DNA from: Pseudochelatococcus sp047501465
GTDB taxonomy: Bacteria > Pseudomonadota > Alphaproteobacteria > Rhizobiales > Beijerinckiaceae
Assembly: GCF_047501465.1 (NCBI RefSeq)
Contig: NZ_JAZDRL010000002.1
Span: 930,001 to 994,000 of the forward strand
Length of the DNA: 64,000 bases
Direction: 5' to 3'
Both the position numbers and the translations under genes were made by a program. Each line of letters opens with the position of its first letter. The stretch's first letter is position 1. The notes beneath the pieces were generated by a model. It saw nothing but the letters and a program-made list of their open reading frames with translations, made no database searches and had not been told where the DNA came from. Shown piece by piece: positions 47,451-55,092 of this stretch.

Positions 47451-48062
47451 TCAAGGAAGTGGGCGGTAGTCATCCTTTCGTGGTGGTTCGCCCTTATAGG
47501 TTGGCGCTGCTGGATCAAAACCGGTCCAGCCGGTGCTTGTGTAAGCCTCTCGCCTCTGCTTGGTATCGATGGTGCTGGTGCGCGCCAGTACTTCTTCTGC
47601 GCGTCGCACTGCTTCATCAGGAACACGCAATGAGACAACGGCTCCACCACGGCGCACCACTTCAGCATAAACGTGAGCGTCATGTTCTTCGACCCCTGAT
47701 GAGGTCAGAGCGCCGATTATGCCACCGGCGGCACCACCAATAGCTGCGCCACCTACTGCGCCCACTGCTGTTGCAGCAAGCCATCCAGCGGCAACCACAG
47801 GGCCCAGACCAGGGATTGCCATTAATCCAAGGCCCGTCAGAGCTCCTACGCCTGCGCCCAATACGCCCCCAACGCCTGCCCCTGTGCCTGCGCCATCAGC
47901 TGCGCCACTGGAGCTAATGTTGCTGTCTTCATCAAACCAGCCTTCTTCATTGTTCGCTATCAAGCTTACGTCACTGACAGGAATACCGGCGTCGGTGAGC
48001 GCTGTAACAGCTCGTTGAGCGAGGACTGGATCATCAAAAGCGCGTGTGATTGTCGTGGTCAT
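47451..48062 (-). CDS. Glycine-zipper stress protein (general stress protein 17M-like)
   Basis: A 203-residue protein. Residues 1-45 (TITRAFDDPVLAQRAVTALT...GIPVSDVSLI) match the ferredoxin-like domain of general stress protein 17M. Residues 58-125 are an Ala/Gly-rich glycine zipper (GAGVGGVLGAGVGALTGLG, GAVGGAAIGGAAGGIIGAL) likely to insert in membrane. Residues 126-155 repeat a small alpha-beta unit (HAVYAEVVRRGGAVVSLRVP-like), and the tail is polar. It lies 15 bases after the PepSY-like gene, so the two form an operon. Confidence 0.78.
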   Translation of the reverse strand: MTTTITRAFDDPVLAQRAVTALTDAGIPVSDVSLIANNEEGWFDEDSNISSSGAADGAGTGAGVGGVLGAGVGALTGLGLMAIPGLGPVVAAGWLAATAVGAVGGAAIGGAAGGIIGALTSSGVEEHDAHVYAEVVRRGGAVVSLRVPDEAVRRAEEVLARTSTIDTKQRREAYTSTGWTGFDPAAPTYKGEPPRKDDYRPLP

Positions 48063-48077
48063 TAGTTATTCTCCTTG

Positions 48078-48428
48078 TTATTTGCTGACAACATTGCCTT
48101 TGTAGTCAAGTGAAACAGGCACCGTCTGCCCGCCCTTCATGGCGTGTCCGTGCCAAATGCCTTTTTCGTCTTTTTTAAGATCTGTCACATTTGTGTAGCC
48201 CATCTTTTCGATGTGCGACTTGGCCTGATCTTCTGTAAATGAATTAGCGCCAGCGATAGGTGGCGTGGGTGTTGTGGGTTGTGCGCCAGCGGGAGGCATC
48301 GTTGTGTCTCTGGGCATCATAGTATCAGCGGGGGGCGCGATCGGCGGTTGCGTTCCTGGGTCGGCTGTCTGTGCGCTTGCGCCGGCAGCAAGCAACGAGA
48401 AAGCGCTGACAAGGACGAGTTTTTTCAT
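48078..48428 (-). CDS. Exported PepSY-like small protein
   Basis: A 116-residue secreted protein: signal peptide (cleavage after GASA near residue 19), a Pro/Thr/Met-rich linker (about 20-60), and a small C-terminal domain FTEDQAKSHIEKMGYTNVTD, then GIWHGHAMKGGQTVPVSLDY. The last part resembles a PepSY unit, which often inhibits or senses periplasmic enzymes. It is the first gene of the two-gene unit with the glycine-zipper protein. Confidence 0.72.
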   Translation of the reverse strand: MKKLVLVSAFSLLAAGASAQTADPGTQPPIAPPADTMMPRDTTMPPAGAQPTTPTPPIAGANSFTEDQAKSHIEKMGYTNVTDLKKDEKGIWHGHAMKGGQTVPVSLDYKGNVVSK

Positions 48429-48802
48429 AATTTTCCTCCTAAAGTTTGTTAAAGCATCAATCGTTTGTAGAATTGGCTTGATGATGCCGTAACGGATTTA
48501 GACAACGAAAGAATTACCCCTTTGTCCGCTTAGGCTATGGGCTTCTGCAACTATTGAAGATCAAGCAAGTCATCAAAAAACAGATCAGATGCATTGCTCA
48601 AAGCTATTTGAGCATCAATCAAATCTGAATGATCATGATGCCTGATCAATCAAGAACACGATTTATACATTCGCGACGTGTTTACGTCTTCTATAACCGT
48701 TATTGAGAAGTAAGGTTCCCAATGAGCGTAAAATCGCTAACGCAGGTATGCGAGCGTGCATGCTGCAGATTGCGGATGGAACCTTGGAGGAGAGTGTGGA
48801 GC
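48429..48802. other. Intergenic region with leader hairpin
   Basis: These 374 bases hold no gene I can support. They include an EcfG-like promoter (48695-48719, minus strand) and a strong stem: TGCTCAAA (48595-48602) with TTTGAGCA (48607-48614), extended by CAGAT/ATCTG at 48581-48585 and 48623-48627. If the promoter drives the PepSY-like gene, the transcript has a leader of about 260 bases with this hairpin inside. Confidence 0.45.
48695..48719 (-). promoter_or_regulatory. EcfG-like promoter upstream of the PepSY-like gene
   Basis: On the minus strand GGAAC (48719-48715), 16 bases, GGTT (48698-48695). One mismatch in the -10. The distance to the gene start is about 270 bases, so the link is uncertain. 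Confidence 0.4.
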
Positions 48803-49648
48803 TCAATGTTCTGGAATGCGCGAGTCTATCCAATCGCTGATGTCATCCAATATTTTTTCTTTACCCAGATCATTTAGCAGATCATGAGCACGATCCTGAT
48901 ATAGCCACAGTGCTTTATCGGGAGAACCAACCGTGTCGTAAAATCGTTGACTGCCGCTGGGAAGCGTCGCTTTGTCGGCAGTACCGTGCAAGATCAGTAC
49001 TGGCAAGGTGATGCGTTGAAACTCCTTACGAAGACGATCGCCCGCACGTATCAATGCAGCAATCGTTTGCGAGGGCTGCATTTCGTTGGCAATCAAGGGG
49101 TCTTTATTCATTGCATGTACTGCTGCGGGATCGCGTGAGAAGTCTGCGTTTTTGAGGCGTAGTACCGGCAGATGTGGTGCAATTAGACTGAGGCCCTTGA
49201 TGAGGGACAACACCAGGGTTGAAGCAGAAATTTGAAAGGCAAAGCTTTCACAAATAAAACCATTTATCTCGTGCTGATTATCGAGCACATAAATACAGGA
49301 TACAATGCCGCCTGCACTGTGCCCCAGCAGAAATATTGATAACTCAGGTTCTTGCGTCTTGGCATGGCTAATTGCTGCAGCAAGATCTTCAACATATTGG
49401 TCTATCGTTTCAACAAAGTAGCGCTCGCCGCTGGAATTTCCGCGTCCGCGCAGATCCAGTGCGTAAACAGCATAGCCTTCACAGGCAAGCCGGTTGGCAA
49501 CCCAGAAATATTGTCCGCTATGAGAATTGATACCGTGGCAAATCATGATGATCGCACGCGGATTTCCGACCGGGTGCCAGGACCGCATAAATAGTCGCCC
49601 GCCGTCTGTTCTCTCAATGAAAACTTCTTTATCGGCCTGGCTTGCCAT
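48803..49648 (-). CDS. Alpha/beta hydrolase, monoacylglycerol-lipase-like
   Basis: A 281-residue hydrolase: MICHGINSHSGQYFWVANRL (oxyanion region), DLRGRGNSSGER, nucleophile elbow LLGHSAGGIVSCI (Ser near residue 110), LPVLILHGTADKATLPSGS with the catalytic Asp, and DRAHDLLNDLGKE with the His. The pattern fits lysophospholipase/monoacylglycerol lipase enzymes. It is the next minus-strand gene after the LuxE/LuxC operon ends (118 bases away), so it could act on fatty acyl esters related to that system, but it may be independent. Confidence 0.85.
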   Translation of the reverse strand: MASQADKEVFIERTDGGRLFMRSWHPVGNPRAIIMICHGINSHSGQYFWVANRLACEGYAVYALDLRGRGNSSGERYFVETIDQYVEDLAAAISHAKTQEPELSIFLLGHSAGGIVSCIYVLDNQHEINGFICESFAFQISASTLVLSLIKGLSLIAPHLPVLRLKNADFSRDPAAVHAMNKDPLIANEMQPSQTIAALIRAGDRLRKEFQRITLPVLILHGTADKATLPSGSQRFYDTVGSPDKALWLYQDRAHDLLNDLGKEKILDDISDWIDSRIPEH

Positions 49649-49766
49649 TTCACTCTCCTCATAGTCGTAGAGAATGTCTCCGCATCCATTAATTGGATCG
49701 GTCAGAATAGGCGATGACGTGGTTAATTTTTATCACTGATGGGTGAATATGAACAGATATCAATAT

Positions 49767-51293
49767 TTATATTTTTATGTTTTTTGAATTAAATGGATCA
49801 AGGTTTTTTACATAATTTAGCAGGAGCTTGGCAGTAGAAGAGTAGGCGTGAATACAGTTGTAATCAATATTGGGGTCCAGAAGATAGTGCATCACCAGCC
49901 AGTCTTTTCCTGAGGGTTGAGGGAAGATGCCGCTGAAGAAAAATCCGATCTTTTCGACCTCTATCAAATGGCTAGCGCAGGCAGGCTGCCAGAGTGGTAA
50001 CAGCAATTGTACAACTGCATAGCGTTCATGGTGCAATTGTAGCAAATGTTGCCGAAGGATGTCTGTACAGTCCTTCCCCCATGTTGCAACCTTCATTATA
50101 CCAAGCCCAAGGCTACTCGATGCATTGACACTCATTTCGGTATGGTCAGGCATCGCATCATCTGAAGCGGGCGGCTTTTGCCATAGTGGTTCAATACCAA
50201 GATTGAGATAAAGTCTTTCGATCAAAGGTTGATGGGCCTCTGGTGCATAAACCAGAGGACGTTGCTGTTTTGTCGATAAAAACCTCACAGCCAGAATGCA
50301 GCTTTCGCGTTGCTGCAAATGATCAGCAATATTGCGAAACTGCATGGAAGCGGGTGCATGCCCAGGCAGAAGCGCGCACTCGCTGAAGCCTAATGCATTG
50401 CAGAACTGCTGGGTGTAGGTGTGGCTTGTTACTGCTTGTGTAAAGACAGTTTGCAAGCCTATTGCCCGCGCTTCTTGTAGAAGAAAGTCGCCTAACTGCT
50501 GTGCTATACCCTGTCCACGAAAGGTTGGGCGGGTGACAACAATGGCCAGCTCAGCGCCATCATTTGCATCCTTTACCAGTGCAGCATGGCCAGCAATGCG
50601 TCCGCTTGGTGTTACAGCGACAGCTGAGACGATTTCGCCGCTTTCATTTAACGCGGTGATGCGCTCGGGATAGTAGATGTGTTCATAAGGGTAGGAATAG
50701 CCATAGGCTTCATAAACACAGCGCGAAACCTCAATCGCCTCGGAAGGCTTTATGCGCCGTACACTTGAGACAATTTCTCTGGAGGCATCAAGCGGTGTGG
50801 GGGGCGGGGTAGTGTATTCACCAATCGGCGCATGGTTGCGATATTTAATCAGGCAGGTTTCTTTGCCGTTGCGCCCCAGATTGCGAAATATGACGACGTC
50901 GAAAACCTGCCGCATCAGGAAGATGCCCAGCCCGCCGCCCGATCCGTTATTATGCGCGCTGTTATCATCCAATGAGAGCAGGCCATCGGGGCTGAATGCT
51001 GGCAACTGCCCGGGATCGAATGGGACGCCCTGATCACAGATGCGGATTTCAAGTCCTAGCGCGGTTGGCATGCAAATGATGTCAAAGCTGCCCAACTCTC
51101 CCGGTGCGAAAGCGTGACGCACCACGTTTGCTGTAGCCTCCTCAACTCCAAGCTCAATTGCTGCCAGTTCTTCATCCGAAGAACCAAGATTGCGCGCCAC
51201 CTGCACCACGTGGGCGCAAGCCAATGCGGGTGCATGCGTTTCGTTGGTTAAGGTCAGGCGGCTATAACCAGGGGTGAGGGCTGGTTGGCTCAT
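49767..51293 (-). CDS. RsbW-like ATPase domain fused to a GNAT acetyltransferase domain
   Basis: A 508-residue protein. Residues 10-155 are a histidine-kinase-type ATPase like anti-sigma factor RsbW: AAIELGVEEATANVVRHAF (N box), ICDQGVPFDPGQLP (G1) and GSGGGLGIFLMRQVFD (G2). Residues 170-320 are a GNAT domain with VTRPTFRGQGIAQQLGDFLL (acetyl-CoA binding) and the later FCNALGFSECAL. Residues 330-508 are a further unassigned domain, possibly a second degenerate GNAT-like unit. It is the last gene of the LuxE/LuxC operon, with a 4-base overlap. It could control or modify the acyl enzymes; this is inference. Confidence 0.8.
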   Translation of the reverse strand: MSQPALTPGYSRLTLTNETHAPALACAHVVQVARNLGSSDEELAAIELGVEEATANVVRHAFAPGELGSFDIICMPTALGLEIRICDQGVPFDPGQLPAFSPDGLLSLDDNSAHNNGSGGGLGIFLMRQVFDVVIFRNLGRNGKETCLIKYRNHAPIGEYTTPPPTPLDASREIVSSVRRIKPSEAIEVSRCVYEAYGYSYPYEHIYYPERITALNESGEIVSAVAVTPSGRIAGHAALVKDANDGAELAIVVTRPTFRGQGIAQQLGDFLLQEARAIGLQTVFTQAVTSHTYTQQFCNALGFSECALLPGHAPASMQFRNIADHLQQRESCILAVRFLSTKQQRPLVYAPEAHQPLIERLYLNLGIEPLWQKPPASDDAMPDHTEMSVNASSSLGLGIMKVATWGKDCTDILRQHLLQLHHERYAVVQLLLPLWQPACASHLIEVEKIGFFFSGIFPQPSGKDWLVMHYLLDPNIDYNCIHAYSSTAKLLLNYVKNLDPFNSKNIKI

Positions 51294-52585
51294 GATGGTT
51301 TCGTGGGCGATTGTGTTGCGTCTGTCCAGCGCAAATCCAGCACGCGTTTCAACTTACCCGTGCGCGGGTTGATTGCGAGGTCGGCGGTATGAACCCATTC
51401 CACTTGTGGCGGATGGATGAGATCACGCTCCACAAACTCCAGCAGCAGCGGGCGGGCCGTGAACAGCATAGAGAGTATCTCTGCGCTTGCGGTATCATGA
51501 AGCTTAGGTGCACTGTGTGAAGCAAGCTTGAGCGTTAGCCGGTCCTTTTGATCATGATGTGTGATGATCATCTGAAAACCCGTAATTTGTAACGCTTCAT
51601 TAAAAGGCTTTAACACCAACGCGACGTCTTCCACATACAGCGTGACGGGGCCGATACGGGCACCTTCTTCCGAGCGGCCAGCAATTTTGAATTTGCGGTT
51701 TGGAGCGCCTTCCTCTTCCAGCCACATGCCGCGATCACCAACTGGGTAACGGATGATTGGCATCAGCAATCGGGTGAGATTGGTTACAACTATGCGTCCC
51801 AGCCTCCCCGTTTCGCGGATTGGTTCATTTGTTTCCTCGTCAAGTATTTCGAGGATCGTATAATGGTCAAACACGCGATGTTCGTCTGGTGCACAGGCCG
51901 TATCCGCATAACCGAGCAGGCCAGCATCGACGCTTGCATAGCCGATTGAGGCTGCGTGCGCATTCGGGAAAGCGCGTGCCAACATTTTGCGCTGATCCGG
52001 GTAGAGCGACTCTCCACCAAACAGCAAGCGTCGGATTCCGGGCAGGGTGACATTGGTTTGCAGCAGATGATCGGCAAGGCCGATGAGCGTTGTGGACGTT
52101 CCCGCAATCCCGTCGATATCAAAATCGATCATGGTTTGGATGGTTGTGGGAATATCTGCTTTCCCGGAAAGAGGGAATTGTAGCACTGGCGCATGCGCAT
52201 CCGTCAGCGAGTTCATAATAAAAATGAATGAAGCATAGAGCTCGCCCGCATAGAACATGTTGGCTATACGCTCACCATTGCGAAGGCCGCCAGCATCCAG
52301 CCCCTCGCCAAAAACCTGCGTGAATATGCGCCATTCAGATTGGCTGAACACCGAGAATTTAGGTGCACCCGTCGTGCCGCCACTCTTGAAGACCATCCCG
52401 TTTTCTAGGGGGCCGGTGAGCAGTTTGTTGTTGCGAATGGTATTGGCGGCCCAATAGGCTTTTTGGTCGGTTAGCGGAAGATCAGTCAATGCGGGCGCAT
52501 CGCCCACCCCCTCATAAAGTTGGCGATAGAAAGGGGATAGCGTTCGCGCTACAGCGATTAATGTCGCTAGGGGGTAAGCATTCAT
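51290..52585 (-). CDS. PaaK-like adenylate-forming enzyme
   Basis: A 431-residue protein of the phenylacetate-CoA ligase-like family: substrate-loop FKSGGTTGAPKFSVFS (ATP phosphate loop, about residue 66), FGGESLYPDQRKML, ASIGYASVDAGLLGYAD, and the C-terminal domain NPRTGKLKRVLDLRW. It lacks the Cys-rich hinge found in the PaaK part of the neighbouring fusion (MWLEEEGAPNRKF instead). The family activates carboxylic acids as adenylates. It overlaps both neighbours by 4 bases. The natural acid is unknown. Confidence 0.85.
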   Translation of the reverse strand: MNAYPLATLIAVARTLSPFYRQLYEGVGDAPALTDLPLTDQKAYWAANTIRNNKLLTGPLENGMVFKSGGTTGAPKFSVFSQSEWRIFTQVFGEGLDAGGLRNGERIANMFYAGELYASFIFIMNSLTDAHAPVLQFPLSGKADIPTTIQTMIDFDIDGIAGTSTTLIGLADHLLQTNVTLPGIRRLLFGGESLYPDQRKMLARAFPNAHAASIGYASVDAGLLGYADTACAPDEHRVFDHYTILEILDEETNEPIRETGRLGRIVVTNLTRLLMPIIRYPVGDRGMWLEEEGAPNRKFKIAGRSEEGARIGPVTLYVEDVALVLKPFNEALQITGFQMIITHHDQKDRLTLKLASHSAPKLHDTASAEILSMLFTARPLLLEFVERDLIHPPQVEWVHTADLAINPRTGKLKRVLDLRWTDATQSPTKPS

Positions 52586-55092
52586 GTTGCGCTCCGCAGA
52601 TCGACGATGGCCTTCAGTTTGCCGGTGCTGGGGGTTGTTGCGAATGCTGAGAGCGATATTTGCTCGACAGTTAAAGTAACAAAACCATATTCTTCAACGA
52701 AATCGCGCAAATCAGGATAGTGAGTGAGCAAAAGAGAGCGGGCTTGAGCTGAGGCTAGATTATGGCCATCCTCTAGCCACACCTTGATGTTGTGACGAAT
52801 ACCATCGTGATTGAGTACGAGCTGTACATTACCGGTATAATGGCCATGCTCCGCCAATACGCGGCAAAATATGCGGTAGTTGAAGAAATAGGGCGCGCGG
52901 AACATGTCGCCATAGCGTCCCATTAGTTCGAAGCGCGGTGCGCTGCGTCCGCATGAACAGGGCGTTGTAAGCCAACGCCCCATATCGCCGATCTCATAGC
53001 GCTCCACCTTCTGTCCGCGACGCGCCAGAGAGGTGAAGGCAAGCCTCCCTGGCTCACCTGCGGTTGCGGGACGATCGGCCTCGGTGTCGAGAATTTCCAG
53101 ATACTGTGTCTGCGTCAGAACATGATATTCCGAGTCATCGCATCCCTCGCATTGATAGCCGAGAGGCCCGGCGTCATTGCTGCCGTAGGCGGCTGCCCGG
53201 ATGATTTCAACGCCGAACTCCCGCTGCAGATGCTTGCGCTGCACGCTGTTGAAATGCTCCCCGCCGAAGAAGATTTTTTTCACGCCGCCATAAGTACGCA
53301 GCATATCGCCCTGTGTGGAAAAGAGCTTATGGATGTAGAAAGGCATGCCAAGGAGCGTATCAACCTTTTGATTGATGATGGTATTGGCTACCTCTTCCAT
53401 ATCATCAATGCCGGTTATCGGGAATTGCACCGCGCCCAGGTTCTCAAGGACGCTCCAGAAGCTGATGAAGCTGCCATAGAGATGGCCCGAGAAGAACAGG
53501 TTCATCGTCCGGTCTTTTGTTGGATCAAGCCCTGCGGCATAGAGGCCATCGGCGGCCGCCTGCATCTGGCTGTGGTAATCAGTCCACGAATACACTGCCA
53601 ACTTCGGCGCCCCCGAACTGCCGCCGCTTTTGAAATAGAGATGCGCGTGGTTCTCATTCTCCTCCAGCGCCAGAAAGCCTGCCTTGTCGAGTAACGGCGT
53701 ATCTGGTGCGAGAGGAGGGATTGGCTCAGTCAACTCATGAAAACTCGCAATCCCTTTTGCATTTGCCGGTAATTCGCAGCTGATGCGACGACAATAGCGT
53801 TGCAGCGCATAAACACCATCGTGCGGTGCGCCGACATATCCGCCCAGCTGCTCACCCACCTGTGTAACGCGGCTGATCCCGGCTGCGATCAGGCGGTTGG
53901 AGAGGTCAGCATATCGTTCCAGATTGCAAGCAAGCCCAGCAGTTTGCAGCCATGGGCGCATGGGCCGTAAGGTTGCGGTAAAGGCTGAAGGTGCCAGCGG
54001 TTTGACCCAAAGCGTTCGGTATAACGGCGATGCTCGCAGTGCCGGATTATCCTCAGCCAATACTCGCCAGCTGTTATCCGGGGCGGCGAATACACGTGTG
54101 GAACCGGAATAGACCGCCTCCATCCGTGCCGCTTCCGTAACCGTGGTGATCTCTGCGCGCTCCTGCAGGCCTGGATGCGTCACGGGGATTACTTCAGAAA
54201 CTCCCCCCAGGATGCCGGAAAATTTTTCTGCGAAAGCAAACAGGTCTTCTCGATCCGCTGCCTCGATGAAAAGGCATTGCGGACTTGAGCATGCCTGCTG
54301 CTCGATAAAGCAGACATCCCGCGCCAAGGCTTGCAGGCTTGCGATGTCTTCGAGCTTTTCCTTGGCCAGATATGCAAAGGAGATCTTATGCCCCCAATCG
54401 ATAACCCGGCATCCTTGCGGCGCCATATCCCGCACTGCAGCAATGGCTGCTTCGCCTCCCCATGCAGCAATACCATCTGCCAACGAGAACAGGTTGCGCA
54501 GGCGGTCAGTTTCGCGGGAAGAAATTTCGGCTGCATAGACAAAAGGTGCGAGTGCGCCCGATGGATCGCGTTCCACAAGGGTTGCAAGAAGGTGCTGGGC
54601 AAAGGCCGAGCCGCCGCTGCTGGTTTTGAGGAAGTTGATGTTGCCGGATAGCATTCCCTCAATCACCGATAGCGGCGCGACTGAGGATACATTGCCGGGT
54701 GCAACATGCACTAGAAAACCAAGCGGCGCCCATGATTCAAAGCGATTGCCAGTGAAGGAAATTCGCCTGGGAGTGAAGGGATCTGTTGAGCCAAGCTCCC
54801 GCTTAAGCTTGTACTCAAGCTGCTCCCTGTCCAAAAATGATGCCACGGAGTCAAGCGTCATAGCGACGTCCTGCTCGCGGGCATCGGGGGCTGCCATCAA
54901 TACGCCATGCAACTGATCTCGCACTGTGCCGGATGTACGCAATTCCTGCCCCAGATCATGCGCTGCCGTTAGCAGTTGTCTTAGCGGGAATGTGCATTCA
55001 AGATCTTCCGCCAATGTGGCGCCAAGCATCGGCAGCCGTACTGCCAGCTCTGCATCATCCACCCATTGGCCGCGCCATAGATGTTTTGTCAC
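52582..55092 (-). CDS. LuxC-like acyl reductase fused to a PaaK-like adenylating domain
   Basis: An 836-residue fusion. Residues 1-420 match LuxC, which reduces fatty acyl thioesters to aldehyde: APLGFLVHVAPGNVSSVAPL, NFLKTSSGGSAFAQHLLATL and the catalytic-Cys region EQQACSSPQCLFIE (about 268). Residues 430-836 match PaaK-type adenylate-forming enzymes: YFKSGGSSGAPKLAVYS (about 490), FFGGEHFNSVQRKHL, AAYGSNDAGPLGYQ, the Cys motif TPCSCGRSAPRFELMGRYGD and TPSTGKLKAIVDLR. It overlaps the LuxE-like gene and the second PaaK gene by 4 bases each. The fusion suggests that acid activation and reduction are coupled in one chain. Confidence 0.88.
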   Translation of the reverse strand: MTKHLWRGQWVDDAELAVRLPMLGATLAEDLECTFPLRQLLTAAHDLGQELRTSGTVRDQLHGVLMAAPDAREQDVAMTLDSVASFLDREQLEYKLKRELGSTDPFTPRRISFTGNRFESWAPLGFLVHVAPGNVSSVAPLSVIEGMLSGNINFLKTSSGGSAFAQHLLATLVERDPSGALAPFVYAAEISSRETDRLRNLFSLADGIAAWGGEAAIAAVRDMAPQGCRVIDWGHKISFAYLAKEKLEDIASLQALARDVCFIEQQACSSPQCLFIEAADREDLFAFAEKFSGILGGVSEVIPVTHPGLQERAEITTVTEAARMEAVYSGSTRVFAAPDNSWRVLAEDNPALRASPLYRTLWVKPLAPSAFTATLRPMRPWLQTAGLACNLERYADLSNRLIAAGISRVTQVGEQLGGYVGAPHDGVYALQRYCRRISCELPANAKGIASFHELTEPIPPLAPDTPLLDKAGFLALEENENHAHLYFKSGGSSGAPKLAVYSWTDYHSQMQAAADGLYAAGLDPTKDRTMNLFFSGHLYGSFISFWSVLENLGAVQFPITGIDDMEEVANTIINQKVDTLLGMPFYIHKLFSTQGDMLRTYGGVKKIFFGGEHFNSVQRKHLQREFGVEIIRAAAYGSNDAGPLGYQCEGCDDSEYHVLTQTQYLEILDTEADRPATAGEPGRLAFTSLARRGQKVERYEIGDMGRWLTTPCSCGRSAPRFELMGRYGDMFRAPYFFNYRIFCRVLAEHGHYTGNVQLVLNHDGIRHNIKVWLEDGHNLASAQARSLLLTHYPDLRDFVEEYGFVTLTVEQISLSAFATTPSTGKLKAIVDLRSAT

